Notes under the pieces: generated by a model
What the model was told of the DNA's origin: nothing
Databases searched by the model: none
Seen by the model: only the letters and a program-made list of their open reading frames with translations
Part shown: positions 26,617 to 35,715 of the stretch, one piece after another
Layout of the letters: the number at the start of each line of letters is the position of its first letter
Numbering within the stretch: position 1 is the stretch's first letter
Assembly: GCF_002899455.1 (NCBI RefSeq)
Contig: NZ_PPFB01000001.1
Location: forward strand, 3,006,501-3,070,500
From: Streptomyces sp. DH-12
GTDB lineage: Bacteria > Actinomycetota > Actinomycetes > Streptomycetales > Streptomycetaceae
Direction: 5' to 3'
Length of the DNA: 64,000 nucleotides
Program-made: the position numbers and the translations under genes

Positions 26617-27546
26617 TCACGCCCGCAAGTGGACGATGTCCCCCGCCCCCACCGGCTCCTGCACCCCCGCCTCCGTCGCCAGCACCAGCCGCCCGTCTCC
26701 GTCCACGGCCACCGCCTCCCCCACCAGCGCCCGGTCCCCCGGCAACTCCGCCCGCACGACCCGCCCCAGCGTCGCGCACCCCGCCGCGTACGCCTCCTGC
26801 AGCCCGCACGCCCCCGCGTCACCGCCGGCGGCCCGCCAGCGCCCGTACCAGTCCTCCAGCCCCCGCAGCATCGCCCGCAGCAACGGATCCCGGTCCGTAC
26901 TCACGGCCCCCGCCAACGCCAACGACCCCGCCGTGGGCACCGGCAGCTCATCAGCGCGCAGGCTCACGTTGACGCCGACCCCGACGACCACACCACCACC
27001 CCCCGGAGCCCCAGCGGTCCCCGTAGCCCCCGTAGCCCCCGCGGTCCCCACCGCCTCCGCCAGGATCCCCCCGGCCTTCCGCTCCTCTCCCCCCACCGTC
27101 ACCAGCACGTCATTGGGCCACTTCAACGCCGTATCGACGCCCCCGGCCCGCGCCAGCCCGGCAGCCACGGCGACCCCCGTCAGCAGCGGCAGCCACCCCC
27201 ACCGCTCCACCGGCACGGCGTCCCCCGGCCGCAACAACACGGAGAAGAACAACCCGGACCGGGCAGGAGCCACCCACTTCCGGTCCAGCCGCCCCCGCGC
27301 GGCGGTCTGCTCCTCCGCGACGAGGACGACCCCCTCCTCCAACCCCCCAGCGCCGCCCGCACCGGCCCGCGCCACAAGATCGGAGTTCGTGGACCCGGTC
27401 CGCTGCACCACGTCCACCTCCCGCCACAGACTTCCCTCCCGCACGAGAGCCCGCCGCAGCGCGGCGGCGTTCAACGGCGGCCGGTCGAGGTCGGACCACC
27501 GGTTACGGCGGGGCCCAGCGGATTCGGAGTCATCTCGGGGTGTCAT
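26617..27546 (-). CDS. birA: Biotin-protein ligase, monofunctional
   Basis: A 309-residue ligase that attaches biotin to acyl-CoA carboxylase subunits. The catalytic core has TGSTNSDLVARA, AEEQTAARGRLDRKWVAP (the biotinyl-AMP GRGR-type loop), KWPNDVLV and a C-terminal SH3-like domain. It lacks the N-terminal helix-turn-helix of bifunctional BirA, so it should not repress biotin genes. A Gly/Ala/Thr low-complexity insert (TAGATGATGTAGAPGGGG) interrupts the middle and matches a short repeated DNA stretch near 27005-27055. It is divergent from pccB, encoding one of its likely substrate complexes' partners. Confidence 0.92.
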   Translation of the reverse strand: MTPRDDSESAGPRRNRWSDLDRPPLNAAALRRALVREGSLWREVDVVQRTGSTNSDLVARAGAGGAGGLEEGVVLVAEEQTAARGRLDRKWVAPARSGLFFSVLLRPGDAVPVERWGWLPLLTGVAVAAGLARAGGVDTALKWPNDVLVTVGGEERKAGGILAEAVGTAGATGATGTAGAPGGGGVVVGVGVNVSLRADELPVPTAGSLALAGAVSTDRDPLLRAMLRGLEDWYGRWRAAGGDAGACGLQEAYAAGCATLGRVVRAELPGDRALVGEAVAVDGDGRLVLATEAGVQEPVGAGDIVHLRA

Positions 27547-27550
27547 GCAA

Positions 27551-27567
27551 CCCACACTAGGTGTGGG
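27551..27567. promoter_or_regulatory. Palindrome in the birA-pccB divergent region
   Basis: CCCACAC-TAG-GTGTGGG is a perfect 7-bp inverted repeat with a three-base centre, located 4 bases upstream of the birA start. It could be an operator or a leader hairpin. Confidence 0.45.
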
Positions 27568-27656
27568 AAACACCGCACTGCCGAACACACGGCCCCCCAC
27601 TACGCTACGGCTGAGTAACCGTCCCCCCTTTTGAGCAGGCAGGGAGCCGCATCCCG

Positions 27657-29246
27657 ATGTCCGAGCCGGAAGAGCAGCAGCCTGACATCCACACCACCGC
27701 GGGCAAGCTCGCGGATCTCCAGCGTCGCATCGAAGAGGCGACGCACGCCGGCTCCGCACGCGCCGTCGAGAAGCAGCACGCCAAGGGCAAGCTGACGGCC
27801 CGTGAGCGGATCGACCTCCTGCTCGACGAGGGCTCCTTCGTCGAACTGGACGAGTTCGCCCGGCACCGCTCCACCAACTTCGGTCTCGACGCCAACCGCC
27901 CGTACGGCGACGGCGTCGTCACGGGCTACGGCACGGTCGACGGCCGCCCGGTCGCCGTCTTCTCCCAGGACTTCACCGTCTTCGGCGGCGCCCTCGGCGA
28001 GGTCTACGGCCAGAAGATCGTGAAGGTCATGGACTTCGCGCTGAAGACCGGCTGCCCGGTCGTCGGCATCAACGACTCCGGCGGCGCCCGCATCCAGGAG
28101 GGCGTGGCCTCCCTCGGCGCGTACGGCGAGATCTTCCGCCGCAACACCCACGCCTCCGGCGTGATCCCGCAGATCAGCCTGGTCGTCGGACCCTGCGCGG
28201 GCGGCGCGGTCTACTCCCCCGCGATCACCGACTTCACGATCATGGTCGACCGGACCAGCCACATGTTCATCACCGGCCCGGACGTCATCAAGACGGTCAC
28301 CGGCGAGGACGTCGGCTTCGAGGAGCTCGGCGGCGCCCGCACGCACAACTCCACGTCCGGCGTGGCGCACCACATGGCGGGCGACGAGAAGGACGCGATC
28401 GAGTACGTCAAGCAGCTCCTCTCCTACCTCCCGTCCAACAACCTCTCGGAGCCGCCGGCGTTCCCCGAGGAGGCCGACCTCACGGTCACCGACGAGGACC
28501 GCGAACTCGACACGATCGTCCCGGACTCGGCGAACCAGCCGTACGACATGCACACGGTCATCGAGCACGTCCTCGACGACGCGGAGTTCTTCGAGACGCA
28601 GCCCCTGTTCGCGCCGAACATCCTCACCGGGTACGGCCGCGTCGAGGGCCGCCCCGTCGGCATCGTCGCCAACCAGCCGATGCAGTTCGCCGGCTGCCTG
28701 GACATCACCGCGTCGGAGAAGGCGGCCCGCTTCGTGCGGACCTGCGACGCCTTCAACATCCCGGTGCTGACCTTCGTCGACGTCCCCGGCTTCCTGCCCG
28801 GCGTGGACCAGGAGCACGACGGCATCATCCGCCGCGGCGCCAAGCTGATCTACGCCTACGCCGAGGCCACGGTCCCCCTCATCACCGTCATCACCCGCAA
28901 GGCGTTCGGCGGCGCGTACGACGTGATGGGCTCCAAGCACCTGGGCGCCGACCTCAACCTCGCCTGGCCCACCGCCCAGATCGCGGTGATGGGCGCGCAG
29001 GGCGCCGTCAACATCCTGCACCGCCGCACCATCGCCGAGTCGGACGACCCGGAGGCGACCCGGGACCGGCTGATGCGGGAGTACGAGGACGCCCTCCTCA
29101 ACCCCTACGTCGCGGCCGAGCGCGGCTACGTCGACGCGGTGATCATGCCGTCCGACACCCGTCGCCACATCGTGCGCGGTCTGCGCCAGCTGCGCACCAA
29201 GCGCGAGAGCCTGCCCCCGAAGAAGCACGGCAACATCCCCCTGTAA
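27657..29246 (+). CDS. pccB: Propionyl-CoA carboxylase beta (carboxyltransferase) subunit
   Basis: A 529-residue carboxyltransferase that moves CO2 from biotin to propionyl-CoA, giving methylmalonyl-CoA for polyketides and central metabolism. The N-terminal half has GGGA-like oxyanion glycine motifs ([25 protein letters not shown]); the C-terminal half has [19 protein letters not shown] and [13 protein letters not shown]. Asp at position 422 in AYDVM is the residue reported to select propionyl- over acetyl-CoA; acetyl-CoA enzymes have Ile. It works with the biotinylated alpha subunit (31267-33039) and the epsilon subunit right downstream. Confidence 0.96.
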   Translation: MSEPEEQQPDIHTTAGKLADLQRRIEEATHAGSARAVEKQHAKGKLTARERIDLLLDEGSFVELDEFARHRSTNFGLDANRPYGDGVVTGYGTVDGRPVAVFSQDFTVFGGALGEVYGQKIVKVMDFALKTGCPVVGINDSGGARIQEGVASLGAYGEIFRRNTHASGVIPQISLVVGPCAGGAVYSPAITDFTIMVDRTSHMFITGPDVIKTVTGEDVGFEELGGARTHNSTSGVAHHMAGDEKDAIEYVKQLLSYLPSNNLSEPPAFPEEADLTVTDEDRELDTIVPDSANQPYDMHTVIEHVLDDAEFFETQPLFAPNILTGYGRVEGRPVGIVANQPMQFAGCLDITASEKAARFVRTCDAFNIPVLTFVDVPGFLPGVDQEHDGIIRRGAKLIYAYAEATVPLITVITRKAFGGAYDVMGSKHLGADLNLAWPTAQIAVMGAQGAVNILHRRTIAESDDPEATRDRLMREYEDALLNPYVAAERGYVDAVIMPSDTRRHIVRGLRQLRTKRESLPPKKHGNIPL

Positions 29247-29255
29247 GGAGCCGCT

Positions 29256-29468
29256 GTGACGATCAAGGTCGTACGGGGCAACCCGACCCCGGAGGAGCTG
29301 GCCGCCGCACTGGCGGTGGTCAGGGCGCGCGCCGCGGCGGCGGCCGCCCTGCCGTCCGGCGCGCCCACGGTCCGCGACGCCTGGTCCGACCCGTCCCGCA
29401 TCGCCGCCCGCCACGTGCCCCGGCCGGGCCCGGCGTCGTGGTCGCGGACGTACTGGCCCGGCGCCTGA
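29256..29468 (+). CDS. pccE: Acyl-CoA carboxylase epsilon subunit
   Basis: A 70-residue protein: IKVVRGNPTPEELAAALAVV is the signature of actinobacterial epsilon subunits, followed by an Ala-rich helix and a C-terminal W-x-x-P segment (DAWSDPSRI). These small subunits bind the carboxyltransferase core and raise activity. GTG start nine bases after pccB with ribosome site AAGGAG, so co-transcribed. Confidence 0.92.
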   Translation: MTIKVVRGNPTPEELAAALAVVRARAAAAAALPSGAPTVRDAWSDPSRIAARHVPRPGPASWSRTYWPGA

Positions 29469-29631
29469 TCCGGCGACGGCGTCCCGGACGGGCCGTAGGC
29501 ACGGCGTACGGCCCGTCCCGCGTCACCGCGCCCCCACCGACTCCCCCTCGCCCCACCGGACCCTCCCCGCCCCGCCAAGTTGAGTACGCGTACTCAGGCG
29601 CCCCCCTCCGGCTCCGCCGCACGCTGGAGGA

Positions 29632-29760
29632 ATGCTGTGGTCCGACCCCGAGAACAAACCGCCGAAGGAACTGCGCGACGCGCAGGAGATGCTGCGGCGG
29701 CTGGGTGTTCTCATGGCGCTGGCCATGGTGCTCGCGATGCTCGTGATCGGCGTGAGGTGA
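29632..29760 (+). CDS. 42-residue membrane microprotein (MmpB-like)
   Basis: An ATG frame of 43 codons with an amphipathic N-terminal half ([18 protein letters not shown]) and one membrane helix (residues 25-41, [17 protein letters not shown]). The ribosome site GGAGG lies very close to the ATG. From memory, the sequence resembles a tiny Streptomyces protein annotated as morphogenic membrane protein MmpB, but I could not check. The stop is 31 bases before maf. Codon use is typical of the genome. Confidence 0.7.
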   Translation: MLWSDPENKPPKELRDAQEMLRRLGVLMALAMVLAMLVIGVR

Positions 29761-29791
29761 GGCATCCGGGCGACGTCGATACGCTGACCGT

Positions 29792-30412
29792 ATGACAGAT
29801 CAGCCGCGTCGCCGCCTCGTGCTCGCCTCCCAGTCCCCCGCCCGGCTCGGGCTGCTCCGCCAGGCCGGACTGGACCCCGAGGTGATGGTCAGCGGGGTGG
29901 ACGAGGACGCCGTCTCCGCCCCCACCCCCGCCGAACTGGCGCTCGCCCTGGCCGAGGCCAAGGCGTCCGTCGTCGCCGCGAAGCCCGAGGTGCAGGGCGC
30001 GCTGGTGATCGGCTGCGACTCGGTGCTGGAGCTGGACGGCCGGGCCCTCGGCAAGCCGGCGGACGCCGAGGAGGCCACCGCGCGCTGGAAGGCGATGCGC
30101 GGCCGGGCGGGCGTCCTCCAGACGGGTCACTGTGTCCACGACACCGTCAGCGGGCGTTACGCCTCCGCCACCGCCTCCACGGTCGTCCGTTTCGGTGAAC
30201 CTTCCGAGGAGGAGATCGCGGCCTACGTGGCGTCCGGCGAACCGCTGCACGTGGCCGGGGCGTTCACCCTGGACGGCCGCTCGGCCCCGTTCATCGAGGG
30301 CATCGACGGCGACCACGGCAACGTGATCGGCATCAGCCTGCCGCTGGTCCGCCGCCTGCTGGCCGAACTGGGCGTCGGCATCACGGAGCTGTGGGCGCCG
30401 CGGGCGGACTGA
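29792..30412 (+). CDS. maf: Maf-like nucleoside triphosphate pyrophosphatase
   Basis: A 206-residue Maf/YhdE-family house-cleaning enzyme that hydrolyses dTTP, UTP or modified nucleotides to the monophosphate. Conserved motifs: [19 protein letters not shown] at the N-terminus, the catalytic region [12 protein letters not shown], the GKPADAEEA segment, and the C-terminal [21 protein letters not shown]. It lies between the two carboxylase gene groups, as commonly seen in Streptomyces. Its 3' end overlaps the convergent membrane protein gene by 32 bases. Confidence 0.92.
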   Translation: MTDQPRRRLVLASQSPARLGLLRQAGLDPEVMVSGVDEDAVSAPTPAELALALAEAKASVVAAKPEVQGALVIGCDSVLELDGRALGKPADAEEATARWKAMRGRAGVLQTGHCVHDTVSGRYASATASTVVRFGEPSEEEIAAYVASGEPLHVAGAFTLDGRSAPFIEGIDGDHGNVIGISLPLVRRLLAELGVGITELWAPRAD

Positions 30413-30926
30413 CCGGCGTGCCGGGCCCGCCCGGGCCGCCGGGGCCCGCGGAACCGTCCGTACCGCCGGGGCCGCCGCCCGCCGTCCCCGCGGCGTCCGC
30501 CGGCTCCCCGGACCGCCCGTCGTACGTCATCAGGAGCAGCACGACGAGCGCGAGGACGACGACCATGAGGAGGAACGCCGTCCAGCCGACGAGCCCCCAC
30601 GCGAACGCGCCGAGCAGCGCGTGCACCACCGCGGCGCTGGTCAGCAGCACCTTGCCGAATCCGGCCGGGGCCCGGTCGCGCACGGCGACCAGCAGGGACA
30701 CCAGGCCGCACAGCGCGAAGTAGAGACCGAAGACCACTCCGCCGGCCTTCGAGGACACCGCCATCACGTCCGGGTCGAGGCCGGCCAGCGACATGTCCTG
30801 CCGGTCGACGACGACCCCGAGGAACCAGTTCACCGCCAGCACGCCCAACGCCTCGGCGAACAGCACGAGCGCGACGATCCACGCCACCGGTCTGCGGACC
30901 ACCGGCCCCCACCCACCTTCGAGCAC
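30381..30926 (-). CDS. Four-helix membrane protein, function unknown
   Basis: A 181-residue protein with about four hydrophobic segments (after [20 protein letters not shown], around [15 protein letters not shown], the [20 protein letters not shown] stretch and [17 protein letters not shown]) and a Gly/Pro-rich cytoplasmic tail. I chose the GTG at 30926, which places a short leader before the first helix; upstream codons could extend it. Its end overlaps maf tail-to-tail. No domain is recognised. Confidence 0.75.
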   Translation of the reverse strand: MLEGGWGPVVRRPVAWIVALVLFAEALGVLAVNWFLGVVVDRQDMSLAGLDPDVMAVSSKAGGVVFGLYFALCGLVSLLVAVRDRAPAGFGKVLLTSAAVVHALLGAFAWGLVGWTAFLLMVVVLALVVLLLMTYDGRSGEPADAAGTAGGGPGGTDGSAGPGGPGGPGTPVSPPAAPTAP

Positions 30927-31266
30927 GACTGTGGTTACCCCGAGTACGTTCGGGACGACGCGAAGGCTACTAACCGGTAAACCCCGGTACAAGGGGCCTG
31001 CCGAGGGCAAAGAATCATTGGGCCATTCGTAGGGACTCCACAAAGAAACCAAGTGGGCCGCGGCACGCTCTCACAGAGACCTTGACCACACGTCGGCGCT
31101 AGTGTTTCCGGGAGGAGTCCTGCGTACCGAGGTGCGACAAGGGCTTTCGCGGGTCGAGCAAGCCTCGCATCACGCTCCGTGTGGGCAAGCTCACCACTGG
31201 GGACGGGTCGAAGTGCCGTGTCGGCAGTCCCTAAACTCGGCTTGTTTCAAGGAGGGAGCCTCAATC
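30927..31266. other. 340-base leader region of the carboxylase alpha gene
   Basis: This region separates the divergent membrane protein gene and the alpha subunit gene. It is less GC-rich than the flanks and includes TAAACT (31232-31237) shortly before AAGGAGGG, so promoter and ribosome site for the alpha subunit lie at its right end. No riboswitch class or RNA gene was recognised. Confidence 0.4.
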
Positions 31267-33039
31267 GTGCGCAAGGTGCTCATCGCCAACCGTGGCGAAA
31301 TCGCTGTCCGCGTGGCCCGGGCCTGCCGGGATGCCGGAATCGCGAGCGTTGCCGTCTACGCCGACCCGGACCGGGACGCTCTGCATGTCCGCGCCGCGGA
31401 TGAGGCGTTCGCCCTGGGCGGTGACACTCCGGCCACCAGCTACCTGGACATGGACAAGGTGCTGAAGGCCGCGCGGGAGTCGGGGGCCGACGCGGTCCAC
31501 CCCGGCTACGGCTTCCTCTCGGAGAACGCCGACTTCGCCCAGGCGGTGCTGGACGCGGGCCTGATCTGGATCGGCCCGCCCCCGCAGGCCATCCGCGACC
31601 TCGGCGACAAGGTCGCCGCCCGGCACATCGCGCAGCGCGCGGGCGCCCCGCTGGTCGCGGGCACGTCCGACCCGGTGAGCGGCGCGGACGAGGTCGTCGC
31701 GTTCGCCGAGGAGCACGGCCTGCCGATCGCCATCAAGGCCGCGTTCGGCGGCGGCGGGCGCGGCCTGAAGGTCGCCCGCACCCTCGAAGAGGTGCCGGAG
31801 CTGTACGACTCGGCCGTCCGCGAGGCGGTCGCCGCCTTCGGCCGCGGCGAGTGCTTCGTCGAGCGCTACCTCGACAAGCCGCGCCACGTGGAGACCCAGT
31901 GCCTGGCCGACCAGCACGGCAACGTGGTGGTGGTCTCCACCCGTGACTGCTCGCTGCAGCGCCGCCACCAGAAGCTGGTCGAGGAGGCCCCCGCGCCGTT
32001 CCTCACCGACGCCCAGGTCGAGGAGCTGTACCGCGCGTCCAAGGCCATCCTCAAGGAGGCCGGCTACGTCGGCGCGGGCACCGTGGAGTTCCTCGTCGGC
32101 AACGACGGCACGATCTCCTTCCTCGAGGTCAACACCCGCCTCCAGGTGGAGCACCCGGTGACCGAGGAGGTCGCCGGCGTCGACCTGGTGCGCGAGATGT
32201 TCCGCATCGCCGACGGCGAGGAGCTCGGCTACGACGACCCGGTGCTGCGCGGCCACTCCTTCGAGTTCCGCATCAACGGCGAGGACCCGGGCCGGAACTT
32301 CCTGCCGGCTCCCGGCACCGTCTCCGCCTTCGCCCCGCCGTCCGGCCCGGGCGTGCGTCTGGACGCGGGCGTGGAGTCCGGCAGCGTGATCGGCCCGGCG
32401 TGGGACTCCCTGCTGGCCAAGCTGATCGTCACCGGCCGCACCCGCAAGGAGGCGCTGGAGCGCGCCTCCCGTGCGCTGGAGGAGTTCACGGTCGAGGGCA
32501 TGGCCACGGCCATCCCGTTCCACCGCGCGGTGGTGAAGGACCCGGCGTTCGCCCCCGAACTGACCGGCTCCAGCGAGCCGTTCACGGTGCACACGCGCTG
32601 GATCGAGACCGAGTTCGTCAACGACATCAAGCCCTTCACCTCGCCCGCGGACGCGGACGCCGAGGAGGATGCGGGCCGCGAGACGGTCGTCGTCGAGGTC
32701 GGCGGCAAGCGTCTGGAGGTCTCCCTGCCCGCGTCGCTCGGCATGAGCCTGGCGCGCACGGGTCTGGCCGCCGGCGCCAAGCCCAAGCGCCGTGCCGCCC
32801 GCAAGTCGGGCCCGGCGGCCTCCGGTGACACCCTCGCCTCCCCGATGCAGGGCACGATCGTCAAGGTCGCGGTCGAGGAGGGCCAGGAGGTGCAGGAGGG
32901 CGACCTGGTCGTCGTCCTGGAGGCGATGAAGATGGAGCAGCCCATCAACGCCCACCGCTCCGGCACCGTCAAGGGCCTGACCGCGGAGGTCGGCGGCTCG
33001 GTCACGTCCGGCGCCGCGATCTGCGAGATCAAGGACTGA
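31267..33039 (+). CDS. accA2: Acyl-CoA carboxylase alpha subunit (biotin carboxylase + BCCP)
   Basis: A 590-residue two-domain protein. The biotin carboxylase part (1-450) has [20 protein letters not shown], the glycine-rich ATP loop [11 protein letters not shown], and catalytic [14 protein letters not shown]. The carrier part (510-590) ends with EAMKMEQ; Lys555 is the biotin attachment site. It supplies carboxybiotin to several beta subunits including PccB and AccB. The GTG at 31267 is preceded by AAGGAGGG; upstream in-frame starts lack this. Biotinylation depends on BirA encoded 4 kb away. Confidence 0.95.
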   Translation: MRKVLIANRGEIAVRVARACRDAGIASVAVYADPDRDALHVRAADEAFALGGDTPATSYLDMDKVLKAARESGADAVHPGYGFLSENADFAQAVLDAGLIWIGPPPQAIRDLGDKVAARHIAQRAGAPLVAGTSDPVSGADEVVAFAEEHGLPIAIKAAFGGGGRGLKVARTLEEVPELYDSAVREAVAAFGRGECFVERYLDKPRHVETQCLADQHGNVVVVSTRDCSLQRRHQKLVEEAPAPFLTDAQVEELYRASKAILKEAGYVGAGTVEFLVGNDGTISFLEVNTRLQVEHPVTEEVAGVDLVREMFRIADGEELGYDDPVLRGHSFEFRINGEDPGRNFLPAPGTVSAFAPPSGPGVRLDAGVESGSVIGPAWDSLLAKLIVTGRTRKEALERASRALEEFTVEGMATAIPFHRAVVKDPAFAPELTGSSEPFTVHTRWIETEFVNDIKPFTSPADADAEEDAGRETVVVEVGGKRLEVSLPASLGMSLARTGLAAGAKPKRRAARKSGPAASGDTLASPMQGTIVKVAVEEGQEVQEGDLVVVLEAMKMEQPINAHRSGTVKGLTAEVGGSVTSGAAICEIKD

Positions 33040-33054
33040 CCCCCGCCGACGCCG

Positions 33055-33095
33055 CAGCGCCCGGCGCTCCTCCTGCGAGGGGACGCCGGGCGCTG
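33055..33095 (+). terminator. Hairpin terminator after the carboxylase alpha gene
   Basis: CAGCGCCCGGCG and CGCCGGGCGCTG form a perfect 12-bp stem with a 17-base loop between the convergent alpha-subunit and DeoR genes. Confidence 0.75.
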
Positions 33096-33113
33096 TCGTA
33101 TCGGCGAACCCGG

Positions 33114-34079
33114 TCAGCGCCGCCGCAGGTCCGCCACCCGGGCCGTCCGCTCGGCGCCCTGCCCCTGGTCGGACGCGGCGCCCAGCCCCACCGCCGTACG
33201 CAGTCCGGGCGCCTGCCGTCGGGGGCCGGGCAGCGGGACGTCACGGCGCTGCCGCCCCGACGGCGGCCCGTCATGTCCCGCGCCGCCGTTTCCCCCCGGC
33301 GCCCCCGCGACGGCGATCTGCACGCCCTGGTCGGCCAGCGCCTGGAGCTCGGTCGCCGCGCGGTCGTCGTGCGCGGGCGGCTCGTCGGTCACCAGCCGGG
33401 TGATCAGGTCGGTCGGCACGGTCTGGAACATGGTGTCCGTGCCGAGCTTGGTGTGGTCGGCGAGGACCACCACCTCGGCCGCCGCCTGCACCAGCGCCCG
33501 GTCGACGGACGCCGACAGCATGTTGGACGTGGACAGCCCGCGCTCGGCGGTCAGGCCGCTGCCCGAGAGGAAGGCCCGGGAGACCCGCAGCCCCTGCAGG
33601 GACTGTTCGGCGCCGCTGCCGACGAGGGCGTAGTTCGAACCGCGCAGCGTGCCTCCGGTCATCACGACCTCGACCCGGTTGGCGTGGGCGAGCGCCTGGG
33701 CGACCAGCAGGGAGTTGGTGACGACCGTCAGCCCGGGCACCCGGGCCAGCCGACGGGCCAGCTCCTGCGTGGTGGTGCCCGCGCCGACCACGATGGCCTC
33801 GCCCTCCTCCACGAAGCTCGCGGCGAGGTCGGCGATGGCGGTCTTCTCGGCGGTGGCGAGGTGCGACTTCTGCGGGAAGCCGGACTCGCGTGTGAAACCG
33901 CCCGGCAGTACCGCACCGCCGTGCCGGCGGTCGAGGAGTCCTTCTGCCTCCAGCGCGCGCACGTCCCGCCGTACGGTCACTTCGGAGGTCTGGACGACGC
34001 GGGCGAGCTCACGGAGCGACACGGCTCCGTTCGCTCGCACCATTTCGAGGATCAATTGGCGACGTTCTGCAGCGAACAC
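33114..34079 (-). CDS. DeoR-family transcriptional regulator
   Basis: A 321-residue regulator. The N-terminal winged HTH has the DeoR signature RRQLILEMVRANGAVSLREL and SEVTVRRDVRALEAEGLL followed by RRHGGAVLP. The central sensor domain has sugar-phosphate isomerase features (VVGAGTTTQELARRL, TNSLLVAQAL, ALVGSGAEQSL, ADHTKLG). The last about 60 residues are an unusual Gly/Pro/Arg-rich tail. DeoR proteins usually respond to phosphorylated sugars, so deoxyribose- or ribose-phosphate is plausible given nearby pnp and deoC; this is inference. GTG start at 34079. A palindrome lies just upstream. Confidence 0.88.
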   Translation of the reverse strand: MFAAERRQLILEMVRANGAVSLRELARVVQTSEVTVRRDVRALEAEGLLDRRHGGAVLPGGFTRESGFPQKSHLATAEKTAIADLAASFVEEGEAIVVGAGTTTQELARRLARVPGLTVVTNSLLVAQALAHANRVEVVMTGGTLRGSNYALVGSGAEQSLQGLRVSRAFLSGSGLTAERGLSTSNMLSASVDRALVQAAAEVVVLADHTKLGTDTMFQTVPTDLITRLVTDEPPAHDDRAATELQALADQGVQIAVAGAPGGNGGAGHDGPPSGRQRRDVPLPGPRRQAPGLRTAVGLGAASDQGQGAERTARVADLRRR

Positions 34080-34106
34080 GAAACTGACAGTAACGCCGGC
34101 GACCGT

Positions 34107-34119
34107 CTGCTTTCAGCAG
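34107..34119. promoter_or_regulatory. Palindrome upstream of the DeoR-family gene
   Basis: CTGCT-TTC-AGCAG is a perfect inverted repeat 28 bases upstream of the GTG start; another AGCAG occurs at 34132-34136. It is a candidate autoregulatory site and differs from the nucleoside palindrome. Confidence 0.4.
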
Positions 34120-34178
34120 TTTGCGCTGAATAGCAGAAGTTGTTCGCACGGCCCCACGGCAAGTGGTATAGGGCCGGG

Positions 34179-35627
34179 TCAGCCCTCGTCGGCCGTCTTC
34201 CGCGTGTGCAGCTGCCGTGCGACCTCGGCGATCGAGCCCGACAGCGACGGGTACACGGTGAAGGCGTTCGCGATCTGTTCGACGGTCAGGTTGTTGTCGA
34301 CCGCGACCGAGATGGGGTGGATGAGTTCCGAGGCGCGCGGCGCCACGACGACACCACCCACCACGATGCCGGTGCCCGGACGGCAGAAGATCTTGACGAA
34401 GCCGTCGCGGATGCCCTGCATCTTGGCGCGCGGGTTGCGCAGCAGCGGCAGCTTCACCACGCGCGCGTCGATCTTCCCGCCGTCCACGTCGGCCTGCGTG
34501 TACCCGACGGTGGCGATCTCGGGATCGGTGAAGACGTTGGAGGAGACCGTCTTCAGGTTGAGCGGCGCGACCGCGTCCCCCAGGAAGTGGTACATCGCGA
34601 TCCGCCCCTGCATGGCGGCCACCGAGGCGAGCGCGAAGACACCGGTGACGTCACCCGCCGCGTACACGCCCGGGGCCGTGGTCCGCGACACCTTGTCGGT
34701 CCAGATGTGGCCCGAGTCCCGCAGCCGCACCCCGGCCTCCTCCAGACCCATGCCCGCGGAGTTGGGGACGGCGCCGACGGCCATCAGACAGTGCGTGCCG
34801 GTGATGACCCGGCCGTCCGCCAGCGTCACCTCGACCCGGTCCCCGACCCGCTTGGCGGACTGCGCCCGCGAGCGGGCCATGACGTTCATGCCGCGCCGCC
34901 GGAAGACGTCCTCCAGCACGGCCGCCGCGTCCGGGTCCTCGCCCGGCAGCACGCGGTCGCGCGAGGACACCAGCGTCACGCGGGAGCCGAGCGCCTGGTA
35001 GGCGCCGGCGAACTCGGCGCCCGTGACACCCGAACCGACCACGATGAGCTCCTCGGGAAGCTCGTCGAGGTCGTACACCTGGGTCCAGTTCAGGATCCGC
35101 TCGCCGTCGGGCTGCGCGTCCGGCAGCTCACGCGGATGACCGCCGGTCGCGATCAGCACGGCGTCCGCGGTGAGCGTCTCCTCGGTGCCGTCGGCGGCGG
35201 TCACGACGACCTTGCGCGACCCGTCGAGCGCCTGCATCCCGTCCAGCCGCCCGCGCCCGCGCATCACCCGCGCGCCGGCGCGCGTCACGGAGGCGGTGAT
35301 GTCGTGCGACTGCGCCAGCGCGAGCCGCTTCACACGCCGGTTGACCTTCCCCAGGTCCACGCCGACCACCCGGGCGGACTGCTCCAGCGGCGGGGTGTCG
35401 TCGGCGACGATGATCCCCAGCTCCTCGTAGGAGGAGTCGAAGGTGGTCATCACCTCGGCCGTGGCGATCAGGGTCTTGGACGGCACGCAGTCGGTCAGCA
35501 CCGACGCCCCGCCCAGGCCGTCGCAGTCGACGACGGTCACCTCCGCGCCGAGCTGCGCGGCGACCAGCGCCGCTTCGTATCCGCCGGGTCCGCCACCGAT
35601 GATCACGATCCGAGTCACGTACTCCAT
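34179..35627 (-). CDS. LpdA-like flavoprotein: NAD(P)H quinone dehydrogenase
   Basis: A 482-residue FAD enzyme of the pyridine nucleotide-disulfide reductase fold. FAD-binding IIGGGPGGYEAAL is at the N-terminus, NAD(P) motif VVGSGVTGAEFAGAY in the middle, and the dimerisation domain at the end. The redox disulfide is missing: where family members have CxxxxC, the sequence is GGASVLTDCVPSK, keeping only Cys47. The same change occurs in M. tuberculosis LpdA (Rv3303c), which reduces quinones and is not a dihydrolipoamide dehydrogenase. ATG at 35627. Its neighbour order with pnp and the mutase resembles that in mycobacteria. Confidence 0.9.
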   Translation of the reverse strand: MEYVTRIVIIGGGPGGYEAALVAAQLGAEVTVVDCDGLGGASVLTDCVPSKTLIATAEVMTTFDSSYEELGIIVADDTPPLEQSARVVGVDLGKVNRRVKRLALAQSHDITASVTRAGARVMRGRGRLDGMQALDGSRKVVVTAADGTEETLTADAVLIATGGHPRELPDAQPDGERILNWTQVYDLDELPEELIVVGSGVTGAEFAGAYQALGSRVTLVSSRDRVLPGEDPDAAAVLEDVFRRRGMNVMARSRAQSAKRVGDRVEVTLADGRVITGTHCLMAVGAVPNSAGMGLEEAGVRLRDSGHIWTDKVSRTTAPGVYAAGDVTGVFALASVAAMQGRIAMYHFLGDAVAPLNLKTVSSNVFTDPEIATVGYTQADVDGGKIDARVVKLPLLRNPRAKMQGIRDGFVKIFCRPGTGIVVGGVVVAPRASELIHPISVAVDNNLTVEQIANAFTVYPSLSGSIAEVARQLHTRKTADEG

Positions 35628-35702
35628 TGTCCCGCACACTTCACCGTGCGACCGCCCGGGGGTGTTCCTCCTCGGCCACCCCGGCCCCGGCACCCCCTGC
35701 CG

Positions 35703-35708
35703 TACCCT
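35703..35708 (+). promoter_or_regulatory. -10 box of a probably leaderless gene
   Basis: TACCCT (TAnnnT) ends seven bases before the ATG at 35716, and no ribosome site is present. Transcription would therefore start at or next to the start codon. Confidence 0.5.
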
Positions 35709-35715
35709 TCCCCCC

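Noticed and set aside
25935..26972. Plus-strand frame through repeat copy A with a peptide shared with copy B
   Set aside because: The shared peptide follows from DNA similarity. There is no ribosome site, and the frame continues antisense into birA. Kept as a non-coding repeat.
29438..29746. 102-codon plus-strand frame overlapping the end of pccE
   Set aside because: It is Arg/Pro/Cys-rich without ribosome site; the 42-residue frame at 29632 has better codon use and a membrane helix.
31083..31105. TTGACC ... TAGTGT as a promoter for the carboxylase alpha gene
   Set aside because: The spacer is only 12 bases, too short for a sigma-70-type promoter.
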